Part shown: one piece after another, positions 14,901-22,068 of the stretch
Position numbering within the stretch: position 1 is the first letter of the stretch
Layout of the letters: the number at the start of each line of letters is the position of its first letter
DNA from: a virus
DNA: 26,274 nt
IMG/VR virus record: IMGVR_UViG_3300048033_000114
Coordinates: 1-26,274 of that record
Reading direction: 5' to 3' (one strand)
The notes under the pieces: generated by a model
Databases searched by the model: none
What the model saw: only the letters and a program-made list of their open reading frames with translations
What the model was told of the DNA's origin: nothing
Translations under genes and position numbers: made by a program

Positions 14901-15221
14901 TATCTTCATAATTTCATCATCAGAAACCCCCGCCGCACGAGCATCTTCAAGACGGAAAGGTTGGTCATTAACACTAAGAACAGAAGCACCTTGGCTTATA
15001 AGAGTGTTTACTAGATTGGTGTCGGAAACACCTCTGTCTTTTTCAGCTTTTAGTAGTGCTGCATCGTAGGGAACTGCATTTACAGGTTCGGCCACTTCTG
15101 CCTGGTTTAAGGCAGCTTGCGTTTGGTTTTCTACACTGTCTACTACAGTCTCTTGTTCCCACCAGTTTTCACTAGTTTCTTCAGTGCCTACTACAGTCTC
15201 TTCTTCCCACCAATCGGCCAT
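11991..15221 (-). CDS. Large internal virion protein (probable DNA-ejection protein)
   Basis: A 1,076-residue protein. ATG 15221 (MADWWEEETVV) is chosen because AAGGAG lies just upstream; an upstream extension to 15314 overlaps the preceding gene and looks non-coding. The N-terminus repeats WWEEETVV and WWEQETVV. A Gly/Ala-rich, mildly hydrophobic region follows (about 190-330, e.g. AQGGRVVGESAIMMTPFG), then long Ala/Glu/Asn-rich helices. Size, composition and position at the end of the virion block fit T7 gp15/gp16-like ejectosome proteins of marine podoviruses. No lytic transglycosylase motif is seen. Role inferred from context. Confidence 0.6.
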   Translation of the reverse strand: MADWWEEETVVGTEETSENWWEQETVVDSVENQTQAALNQAEVAEPVNAVPYDAALLKAEKDRGVSDTNLVNTLISQGASVLSVNDQPFRLEDARAAGVSDDEIMKILITGEPYANVNSELEAFGQGANLGLSNILGAPVDVINWAGGQVERGGRAVYNKFADEPVSTELDDTWWYSDNPVGGSENIRDGMSVVTEAVGGNPIIDDIDEIRPEYRPYAQGGRVVGESAIMMTPFGLARAGIGASHPIIARAAANPNALLTEEVLATIGAAQGAGIAEAISPDNEWAQMGGEFIGAVLNPVGMTYRAGKSAGSFGGKQLSKLRNTIFRGEKGSQDAAIAELLSVADTVGVSAEDLLQSLQTSLAKADPENGIATGNPSGAALTAGQLTGNPILLGFESNLASKSSEFRGVRDASIADAFANLRNLSEAMLRSGEETTRLAGAELQKRYFNNILNVQIANAQDAAAVAASKFDNQDTAGASKAAFEALSNAKTNARNLESSLWEQIPQNVEMGGAGVLSAYETLSKRVLADRGGKFGTGDTDTIIRNFVAALRKEPVDLEGLEGIDPSLAAEVRDFMAARSGEAADVITSGEMLRFRSLMLRQASAAAASGDANAASVLEGMAQGALDDLGNLGGDAVDTARTYSAQFNERFNAGFGRKALRTDSTRRNAINPELTLERGLGGGKATGNLNLRELDEAVRFGDEAAAAVGEEATSSAAMFNAQEEFLRGSVDSLRNPSTGAIDPKRIDKFIADNPDLVVRFPNLKQDMITAADAQIVADDVMENIGKAAENESLVTTVGQVFSGNTPAADFTNLAKLAPDGDSVSGLRNAVVDWSMKDATDAKGNFDFIKFSQNIARPLTDEGKTALDILIETGVMTEEQVSGISSFVEQGLRVQIGSKSPEFIDDIIEENSNVINNLARMVGANVGAKANEFTGTLFGSPNDSGLQSAAIFSAWARNIVDAGPQARTREAMIAMFKDPQLLADAMSRNPEIAQKSSLSLKEVLARIKDTSFTGMATDEVFSKRTAPANALINSEEIGDEEPPLPSSLDNQMEQALPEVDLPTLYFDEDGNPAAPPGF

Positions 15222-15231
15222 GATTGTCTCC

Positions 15232-17814
15232 TTATCGTTTCTGACGCAAGACGCCGTTAGGGTCCGTGAAATATGCTTCTGATGGGATAGTAGCAGGGTC
15301 CGTTTCAGGACCAACTACATAGGGGTTTTCCTTTGTACCTTGTTTAAGTGTATCTTGTTCAGGGGTAGACGTAGGATTCTCTTCTACTACAGCTGCTGCT
15401 ACAGGTGCTTCTGATGTATTTCCAAGATAGTTACCACCAGAGGTTGGAACTTCATCTGCATTTGCTACCGCCGCAGACAACGCCTCATAGTACCCTAGTA
15501 GTCTTTCAACACGAGGTATACCTATTCGTGCCTTAGAAACATCTGCAGGCTGTACTCCTGCATCACCAGTAGCAATATAACGCATGTCGTTTAAATTGCC
15601 TTGCAAGAAGGTTATCATATTGAGGGTAGCTTCACTAACATCTTCGGCGGATTTACCAATACCGTATTGTGGTGCTAATGTTTCTAGGCGTTTTTTCAAG
15701 TAAACACTATCACGGTTTTCAGGAAGCGCCGCAGAAAGCGTTGTTTCTGTTAGTACTGCCAACATTCCAAAGATGCCCTGCGCTTCAGACGTTTCCTTAC
15801 TTGGCTTAGGAAGACCCAAGAAAGTTGTAGCGGTGTTTGCAGTACGTCTAAGAGCGCCAGCAAGACCCATAGGCTTATTTACATTTATTTCAGAAATTCG
15901 CTCTGCTAGTGCATCAACTTCTGTAAATAATGTTTCAATGTTTTCATCGGGAATTACCGCAAGTTTCGGTAAAGAAGTACTTGTTCCGATCCTCGTACCT
16001 GTAGATAGGTCATAATTATAGGTTTCACGGGTTATGGGATCAACTCGTGACTCAATCACACCCAAGGCAATCTTTTTCGCCATTTCAGGATCTACACTTA
16101 GATCATTAACAAGCATGTCGATCCTGTTATTTAAAGCAGCGTTAGTTCCTGCAGTTAGGCGCTCTTCTGCAATAGGTTTAGTTACAGTCATCCATCGACG
16201 TGCTTCTGTAATTTGTTCCTCAGAGTAGTTAGCACCATTGCCTAGACCTACTTCCCTAATAATCTCACTGTATTCAATGAAATCTGCATCGTAGTTGGCC
16301 TGTGTGTAAGTATCATTATCCGCTATACGAGTACCTTCTGACCATTCTCTCTCAAAAGAAATCATCATCTGACCACGATCAACAGCGGAGGCTTCTTGGT
16401 AATCTGTTCCACCCATACGAGAACGCAAGAATACGTCTTTTGCGTTAATAACCTTATCAGAAGTAACGCCATCTTCTTTTGCCTTCTGAAGACTGCGCAT
16501 GACTTCGAAAGTTTCCATGATACCTTCATTAATTAGACGTTCTCTATACTGCTCAAGATACTGGTCGAATTCCACTACAGACTTACCACGCAAGGTGTTT
16601 AGGTCCAGCCCTTCTGTTCTAGATTTTTGCGCCCTTTGAAGTTCTGCAACTTCTTCTGTTGCACCTTTTGCTTTAGCAGAATCAATTGCAAATTGCAGGC
16701 CATTGTCTGAAAGATTGTCTACCTCTCGTGGATCTTGCCACCACAGCCCATTTTTTTCTTTAATCTTTGCAAGTTCATACAAGTCATCAAACATTTCCAG
16801 ATTGCCTTGCTGTGCCATCTGTTCGCCGTAAACAACTTTAAAACGTGCAAATTCATCTACGTCGGCATCCATTAGACTATCAAATACGACTCCATTTTTT
16901 CGTCCAAGAGCAAAATCAAGGGATTTATATTCTTCTGATTCAGGATCTAGCCCGTTCATAGCTATTCCAATACCTATGGTGGACATATCGTCTAGCTTTT
17001 GAGGGTCTTTCCACCACAAAGCGTCTTCTTCTCGGCTTTTTGTAACAACGAGATACGCTTCTAGCTCTACCAACTCCTCTGGCTTGTACTTATCTTTGTT
17101 AAATTTGATCCAATCAGCAATATCGGTACTGCTCTGCCCAATAAAGGCGTTAAGATCTACTTCTTTTGGAATAGGTCCAAATAGGTTAACAGTCTCTTGG
17201 TCTGTGGCATCCACTGTAGATGTGCCTACATTCTCAACATCAGGCTTAACTGCAGTACCAGAGGCGTCTGTAGTAGTAGAGGCGTCTGTAGTAACCGTAC
17301 CACCTTCTGTAGGGGCAGGCATGAAGTTAGCCGTGACGTGTGTACCGACTTCTTTAGGAGTACTTGTGAAAGCTTCATTAGTCTGCGCATCTAGGCTAGG
17401 TGGAGTAGTAGTCTCCGTAACGCCTACACCTGGATAACCATCGGGGAACCGCTTCTCTAAATTAGCAATTAGTCCTGAAACACCTTCATTCGTAACACCT
17501 GCCAAAACCTGTGTACGAACTCCTGGCGGTGCTGTATTAGGGTCAGTGAACCCTAGGTGCATAAGAACATAGTCAGTCTGTTCTTGACGCTTTTTCTCTG
17601 CTTTATTAGCAGCACGAGATGCGGCAGCAGCAGCGGCAGCACGTTTAGCCTCGTCTTCACGCTTTTTGCGCTCTTCTGCCCGTTTCTCTTCTTGTATCTT
17701 TGTATAGGTAGGGACAAATACGTTAGCAAAACCTGTTGCAAGTTCTCCAAAAGGATCTTTCTTGGGTTTATACGCTCCTGCGTCTACTTTAGCCTGTGCA
17801 TCACGCCAACCCAT
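15232..17814 (-). CDS. Large structural / internal virion protein
   Basis: An 860-residue protein. ATG 17814 (MGWRDAQAKVDAG) follows AGGAGG and is preferred over TTG 17832. An N-terminal segment PFGELATGFANVFVPTYTK precedes a strongly charged Ala-rich coiled coil (about 40-80, with an AAAAAAA run), a Thr/Pro-rich low-complexity linker with TDAST repeats (about 160-205), and two copies of a module starting LWWKDPQKLDDMS and LWWQDPREVDNLS. Adjacent to the 1,076-residue protein (10-nt gap), it probably forms the inner core or ejection apparatus with it. It has no enzyme motif. It overlaps the upstream gene by 14 nt. Confidence 0.58.
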   Translation of the reverse strand: MGWRDAQAKVDAGAYKPKKDPFGELATGFANVFVPTYTKIQEEKRAEERKKREDEAKRAAAAAAASRAANKAEKKRQEQTDYVLMHLGFTDPNTAPPGVRTQVLAGVTNEGVSGLIANLEKRFPDGYPGVGVTETTTPPSLDAQTNEAFTSTPKEVGTHVTANFMPAPTEGGTVTTDASTTTDASGTAVKPDVENVGTSTVDATDQETVNLFGPIPKEVDLNAFIGQSSTDIADWIKFNKDKYKPEELVELEAYLVVTKSREEDALWWKDPQKLDDMSTIGIGIAMNGLDPESEEYKSLDFALGRKNGVVFDSLMDADVDEFARFKVVYGEQMAQQGNLEMFDDLYELAKIKEKNGLWWQDPREVDNLSDNGLQFAIDSAKAKGATEEVAELQRAQKSRTEGLDLNTLRGKSVVEFDQYLEQYRERLINEGIMETFEVMRSLQKAKEDGVTSDKVINAKDVFLRSRMGGTDYQEASAVDRGQMMISFEREWSEGTRIADNDTYTQANYDADFIEYSEIIREVGLGNGANYSEEQITEARRWMTVTKPIAEERLTAGTNAALNNRIDMLVNDLSVDPEMAKKIALGVIESRVDPITRETYNYDLSTGTRIGTSTSLPKLAVIPDENIETLFTEVDALAERISEINVNKPMGLAGALRRTANTATTFLGLPKPSKETSEAQGIFGMLAVLTETTLSAALPENRDSVYLKKRLETLAPQYGIGKSAEDVSEATLNMITFLQGNLNDMRYIATGDAGVQPADVSKARIGIPRVERLLGYYEALSAAVANADEVPTSGGNYLGNTSEAPVAAAVVEENPTSTPEQDTLKQGTKENPYVVGPETDPATIPSEAYFTDPNGVLRQKR
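17260..17295 (-). repeat. Two-copy 18-bp tandem repeat in a structural gene
   Basis: AGAGGCGTCTGTAGTAGT is followed by a copy with two end changes. It encodes the Thr/Asp/Ala/Ser linker (TTDAS TTTDAS) of the 860-residue protein and looks like a recent in-frame duplication. Confidence 0.7.
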
Positions 17815-18370
17815 CGGTTTCCTCCTCTTCAACTGTCAATCCAAGCATTGCAGCTTGTTCATCTTCAGGGGCTACACCCTGTTCTGGTACTTCAGCACCG
17901 CCCATAATACCGCCCATAGGAATGTCGGGGGAAGGCTGTGCTTCTGCATCTACCATAATGTCTTCGGGATCTTCTTTATCAATAATGCCCAAGGACCGCT
18001 TCAGTAACTCTGGAGTAACACGCAAACGATCACTTTCGTCTAGACCCATGTCGTACTTATAGCCTTCCATCTTAGCAATGATTTCAATGTACCGTGCCAT
18101 AGGGCCAGCAATTAAAACAGCAAGGTCGATAGGAAGCTTACCACGAGACACCGCCTGTAATAGTAGAGAAGAAACTACAGTAGGTACGTTGATATCAATT
18201 TGCAGTAGGGAATAAATAAGCTCAGATTGCTCGTCTTCCGACATCTTGGTGAGCATATAGTCCACCGCTTCATCGTACTCTACAATCTCTGGGGGACGGT
18301 GCCACGGGTACTTACGAGTATCTGCAAGTAGGTTGGCTCCTGGGATTGGACCCTTAAACTCAGGCGTCAT
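17801..18370 (-). CDS. Hypothetical virion-associated protein
   Basis: A 189-residue protein. A proline-rich start (MTPEFKGPIPGANL) precedes a helical region (EAVDYMLTKMSEDEQSEL, and a hydrophobic helix VVSSLLLQAVS/LAVLIAGPMARYIEIIA) and an acidic Gly/Pro/Met-rich tail. It sits between the two large virion genes and the S74 protein, so a structural or assembly role is likely. Its start overlaps the 66-residue gene by 11 nt and its end overlaps the 860-residue gene by 14 nt. I do not recognise a named family. Confidence 0.6.
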   Translation of the reverse strand: MTPEFKGPIPGANLLADTRKYPWHRPPEIVEYDEAVDYMLTKMSEDEQSELIYSLLQIDINVPTVVSSLLLQAVSRGKLPIDLAVLIAGPMARYIEIIAKMEGYKYDMGLDESDRLRVTPELLKRSLGIIDKEDPEDIMVDAEAQPSPDIPMGGIMGGAEVPEQGVAPEDEQAAMLGLTVEEEETDGLA

Positions 18371-18560
18371 CTAGTGGCTCCTCTTTCTTCTTAGACTTTT
18401 TAGAGGAACCCTTTTCTTCAACTAGTGAAGCTTCAAGTTCGTCAAAGTATTCAGGAGTGAACATGAGGCCTTCTTCTGCCTTCATCTCCATAAGGTTCTT
18501 AGGCATATTGCCTTCTGTGAAGGCCTTAATGGACTTCTTTACTGCGTCTTGAAAATTCAT
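18360..18560 (-). CDS. Small hypothetical protein
   Basis: A 66-residue protein (MNFQDAVKKSIKAFTEG, then LMFTPEYFDELEASLVEEK, then a Lys/Ser/Glu tail SSKKSKKKEEP). Probably helical and soluble. Overlaps at both ends (ATGA with the S74 gene, 11 nt with the next) show tight coupling in the structural operon. Function unknown. Confidence 0.62.
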   Translation of the reverse strand: MNFQDAVKKSIKAFTEGNMPKNLMEMKAEEGLMFTPEYFDELEASLVEEKGSSKKSKKKEEPLDDA

Positions 18561-20911
18561 TGTAGCTTCCCATAATTAACCATGAGATACCCGTCAGTAC
18601 CTTCTATAACGGCCTCTGGATGTGTCTTCTGAACTTCTTGAGCAAGAACACCAAATCCTGGAGTATCTGCCAGCCCCATTTCAAGAGCGGTCTCATTCCA
18701 ATCCCATGTGTAGACGTTAATACCATTAGGTGTGGTACTATGCGCTTGGATATTATCTTTTAGACGTACATCTGATTTAGTAATAAGCGCAGCACCAATT
18801 GAGCCAATCGCTCCCCATAAACCAGAGCTACCGCTACCACTGTTAGCCTGTGCCATGATTTCTGTTTTTAGAATTTCCATGTCACGGGTGGATTCGTTCT
18901 CAGTAGCAGTAAAGATATAGTCGAGCAGACTATCTACTCGGTCCCACATACGGTTCAATCCTTCTTGAGAAAGATCAAAGCTATTCTTCACGTCTAAGGC
19001 ATATGCATCATATAGCATTTCAGAGTTAGTAGTTGCAACCTCTTGCCGCCATGTAGCATTGAATTTATCGATGTTGTATTGCATTTCTGCATAGAACTTC
19101 TGACGACCATTTTCCATGTTTGCGTTAAACTCAGATGCATCGTTAATTTCACCAATATTGAACTTAGCCATGCTATTGGCCATTTCAGTGTTATGCATCT
19201 GTACGGTAGACGTTAGATTATCGTAGAACTTCTGGAAGTCATTCGTCTGCTCTGCACCAAACAAACGTGCTGCGTTTATGGCAGCTTGGTCGTTAAATAA
19301 GGCGTCTACCATTGCCTGAGTATTAATGATCTCGGCCTGTTGCGCATTGTCTAGGTTAGTCATATCCATCTCAAGGAACGCTTTAGCATTCTGGACGGCT
19401 GCTGCCTGACGTGCATCTAGGTTTGCTACCTCAAACTGTGCAAGGACGTTAGCCTTGTTGATAATTGCTTGTTGGCGGTTATCTAAGTTCTTAGTTGTAA
19501 TGGTCTGGAAGAAAGTAGCTTCTTTCTCCGCAATACCTAAAGTAGCTTCCATAATAGCGGTAGACATAGCTGCTGTAGCCGCACTACCTGATACACCTGA
19601 AAAGGCCATTGTACGGCCTACACTACGAGAAAGGGATTGTGCCCAAGGTGGGATTACAGGGTTTCCGTTACTGTCCTTAAATTCCTCGGAAATGATTTTC
19701 ATCTGACCAAGAATTGTAGACTTAGAATCCGTGTAGTTTCCCTCACCTAACTTATCGGCAAGTAACTTACCTGCCGCAGTAGATGTGTCGATAATAGTAG
19801 AGATATCTAGTGTGGCGTAGTCGTTTAGAGCTTCACCAGTGACGTTGGTAGTACCATCAGCATTTACACCTGTTGCAGCACCATTGATATCAATCTCAAT
19901 ATCGGAAGCATTAACTAGGTTCTCATCACGGATCTCACCTGAAACGGCATCTGCTGTAGCCTCTGGATTACCTGATATAAGATCTGCCGTAGTACTTGCA
20001 TCGTAGGTAGTAGCGGTTCCTGCAACGACATCATCTACAGTAGCAATAGTGTCCACAGTACCTGCAGTATATGCAGGGCTATCACCAAGGGCATAGTCTG
20101 GGCTACCTGAATCCATCCCAGTGCCTTCAGCATCAGGGTCGAGAAGAACCCCATTATTACTAACAAGGTCGGAAAGTGTCATACCACGGTCTGATAGATA
20201 GCCTACAGGGTCAGAAACCATGTTACTGATTTCTTGGTCAGAAGAGACTACACCTGCTGTCATAGCCATTTCTAGAATGGATTCAGCACTTAGCGGATTA
20301 TCTCCTGCTGCCTCTTCAGTCTGGTTAGCCTGCTGTAGTTGCTCTAACTGATCCGCAGCGTCATTATCTCCTGACGCACGTAACTGCTCGATACGGGCAT
20401 AATCCGTACCGTCCATTGGGTTACCACTATCATCAAGCATGACATTTCCATCGGCATCCTGTTTGATGTCGTAAGGAAGGCCTAAGAAGTTGTAGGAGTA
20501 GCTAGTACCATCTTTGCGGGTATATACCGCTCGGTTACCGTAATTTTCAGATTTGTCTTCTTTAGTATCAACCCCTGTTAGATAAAGGAAACCTTTACCA
20601 AAAAGAGTGTTGTTAAGAACTGCAGAGACCTTGCCTGCAGTACCCTTGATCTCAGTAGGTGTGGTATTTTTATTAGTATCACTAGCACTTGTAGTTTCGC
20701 TGTTCCCACCACCAGAATACAAAGCATTACCGTTGCCATCGTCACCATAGCCACCAGAAGAATTTACTGGAACTGTAGAGCCTTTATTATCACCTGAATC
20801 ATACTCCAGAGTGCCTCCAACGTAGGAAGCCCCGTCATTAGGAGTAAACGTGTTTGCAACGCTTTCAGAGAAGCTGTTACCGCCGCCAAATGTATCTGAC
20901 CAAAAGCCCAT
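18557..20911 (-). CDS. Structural protein with C-terminal S74-type intramolecular chaperone domain
   Basis: A 784-residue protein. The N-terminal part is Gly/Ser/Asp-rich beta-type sequence (about 1-360). A helical region (about 460-560) holds three ~23-residue repeats opening with NLDNRQQA, NLDARQAA and NLDNAQQA. The last 72 residues start SDVRLKDN and contain YTWDWN, GVLAQEV and HPEAV, the hallmarks of the S74 self-cleaving chaperone of phage fibres; the Ser-Lys dyad (S713, K718) is present. Such domains assist trimerisation and cut themselves off before Ser. This suggests a trimeric fibre or spike. The domain is shorter than usual (often about 100 or more residues). Start overlaps the o-spanin stop by 1 nt. 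Confidence 0.75.
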   Translation of the reverse strand: MGFWSDTFGGGNSFSESVANTFTPNDGASYVGGTLEYDSGDNKGSTVPVNSSGGYGDDGNGNALYSGGGNSETTSASDTNKNTTPTEIKGTAGKVSAVLNNTLFGKGFLYLTGVDTKEDKSENYGNRAVYTRKDGTSYSYNFLGLPYDIKQDADGNVMLDDSGNPMDGTDYARIEQLRASGDNDAADQLEQLQQANQTEEAAGDNPLSAESILEMAMTAGVVSSDQEISNMVSDPVGYLSDRGMTLSDLVSNNGVLLDPDAEGTGMDSGSPDYALGDSPAYTAGTVDTIATVDDVVAGTATTYDASTTADLISGNPEATADAVSGEIRDENLVNASDIEIDINGAATGVNADGTTNVTGEALNDYATLDISTIIDTSTAAGKLLADKLGEGNYTDSKSTILGQMKIISEEFKDSNGNPVIPPWAQSLSRSVGRTMAFSGVSGSAATAAMSTAIMEATLGIAEKEATFFQTITTKNLDNRQQAIINKANVLAQFEVANLDARQAAAVQNAKAFLEMDMTNLDNAQQAEIINTQAMVDALFNDQAAINAARLFGAEQTNDFQKFYDNLTSTVQMHNTEMANSMAKFNIGEINDASEFNANMENGRQKFYAEMQYNIDKFNATWRQEVATTNSEMLYDAYALDVKNSFDLSQEGLNRMWDRVDSLLDYIFTATENESTRDMEILKTEIMAQANSGSGSSGLWGAIGSIGAALITKSDVRLKDNIQAHSTTPNGINVYTWDWNETALEMGLADTPGFGVLAQEVQKTHPEAVIEGTDGYLMVNYGKLQ

Positions 20912-21159
20912 TATAGTTTTCCTCTTTCTTCTTCACAGCGGCGAATTCTGTCACGCAGCTTTGCATAATCTGTAATTGCCGTAGGAATTGCATATTGATC
21001 TTGTGCCAGAGCATCTAAGTCATCTGCTAGATCTTCATTGAATTCTTGGGAGTATGAAACGATAGGTGGGCAGTAGACTTCTACTTGCTTTCTATAGACC
21101 GTCTCGGCGCAGCCTGTCAGTGATATCACTGCGGCTAGTAGGATTAAAATCTTCCGCAT
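20911..21159 (-). CDS. Outer-membrane spanin lipoprotein (o-spanin, Rz1-like)
   Basis: An 82-residue protein from ATG 21159. MRKILILLAAVISLTGC is a lipoprotein signal with lipobox LTGC, so the mature form begins at Cys17. The rest includes VYCPPIVSYSQEFNEDLADDL and a C-terminal DYAKLRDRIRRCEEE, a pattern I associate with o-spanins of alphaproteobacterial phages. The frame stays open back to 21249, but that part lacks a signal sequence. The gene begins inside the i-spanin gene (68-nt overlap in another frame), as Rz/Rz1 pairs often do. It would disrupt the outer membrane in the last lysis step. Confidence 0.75.
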   Translation of the reverse strand: MRKILILLAAVISLTGCAETVYRKQVEVYCPPIVSYSQEFNEDLADDLDALAQDQYAIPTAITDYAKLRDRIRRCEEERGKL

Positions 21160-21334
21160 CTTCTGCCATCGCTTTGTAAAAGTCAGAGGCCTTTTTCTCA
21201 GCCTGTAAGTCGTCGGTAAGTACTGTATGCTGCGCAATCTTTTTCCCATCCTTACGTCCTAGGATATAAAGAAAAGGAAAAAGAAGACTAGCAGCAATCA
21301 GAAGGTAGGTTTTAAGTTTACTGAAAATAAACAT
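21092..21334 (-). CDS. Inner-membrane spanin (i-spanin, Rz-like)
   Basis: An 80-residue protein with an N-terminal membrane anchor (about 7-26, YLLIAASLLFPFLYILGR) and a charged, probably coiled-coil periplasmic part (LQAEKKASDFYKAMAEDAEDF). Location between endolysin (1-nt TGATG overlap) and the lipoprotein gene identifies it as the i-spanin. It is shorter than lambda Rz (about 150 residues), but compact spanins exist. Confidence 0.68.
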   Translation of the reverse strand: MFIFSKLKTYLLIAASLLFPFLYILGRKDGKKIAQHTVLTDDLQAEKKASDFYKAMAEDAEDFNPTSRSDITDRLRRDGL

Positions 21335-22065
21335 CAGTGAACGCCTTCTTTATGATCCTTAAATCGGGCATATGCTGCCAAGGCAATGCCTCCTACGGCA
21401 CATAGCAAGAAGATGGTTTTCATACTTTCACTGTAGGGAACAAGCGCCTCAATCTGTGGTGCAATCTCGCCCAACGCAGTAGCTGCACCTGCAATCCCTG
21501 CACCCGCCATTGTTTTACTTTTAGCTAAGGGCTTTTGTGCAGAGGCTGTTACTTTCTGTGGAGCAATAGCACCGCCATCATCTGACGGTAGTTTTGCATC
21601 TGCAGAGAACACAGCAGCTTCTGCTGCCCGTCTGCGAGTTAGACCTTTGAGTGCAGTCAGCTTTCCGTCTACACGAGCTTTGTTCCATCGCATGAATTGT
21701 TCAGGACATTCATCGTATAGACCTTTGTTTAACTTCTTTAGAAGCGTAGAACTACGGAAGTTCCCGCCTCCAAGATTAAACACAAAGGATACCAAGGCAT
21801 CGTATTGACCTTGTGTTAGAGGAACCTGAACGTACTGTTTAACGTAATGCTCGTGTTCCGTGATATCCTTGATAAGAAGATCTTCAGCTTCTTGCTTAGT
21901 GATTTTTAAACCAGAACGGATACCTTTGACTGAGCCATATCCAATTGTCCATTTTCCTGCAGGACACCGATATGATGTGACCGTACCGTCTGGTTGTACT
22001 TTGTGCAGGCCTTCGAACCGTTTAATAAGTTCTTTACCTTGGTTTGAGATTGATTGTGGGTGCAT
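21334..22065 (-). CDS. GH24 endolysin (T4-lysozyme/P21 type) with C-terminal membrane segment
   Basis: A 243-residue muramidase. KRFEG gives the catalytic Glu18; YRCPAGKWTIGYGS carries the Cys34 and Thr40 positions that replace or match the Asp/Thr of the E-D/C-T triad; QYDALVSFVFNLG and LTRRRAAEA are further GH24 motifs. After about residue 155 comes an Ala/Gly/Lys linker and a hydrophobic segment (about 217-234, TIFLLCAVGGIALAAYA) with a short charged tail. This C-terminal anchor is absent from T4 lysozyme. No separate holin is seen next to it. It starts the endolysin/spanin cassette. Confidence 0.88.
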   Translation of the reverse strand: MHPQSISNQGKELIKRFEGLHKVQPDGTVTSYRCPAGKWTIGYGSVKGIRSGLKITKQEAEDLLIKDITEHEHYVKQYVQVPLTQGQYDALVSFVFNLGGGNFRSSTLLKKLNKGLYDECPEQFMRWNKARVDGKLTALKGLTRRRAAEAAVFSADAKLPSDDGGAIAPQKVTASAQKPLAKSKTMAGAGIAGAATALGEIAPQIEALVPYSESMKTIFLLCAVGGIALAAYARFKDHKEGVH

Positions 22066-22068
22066 AGG

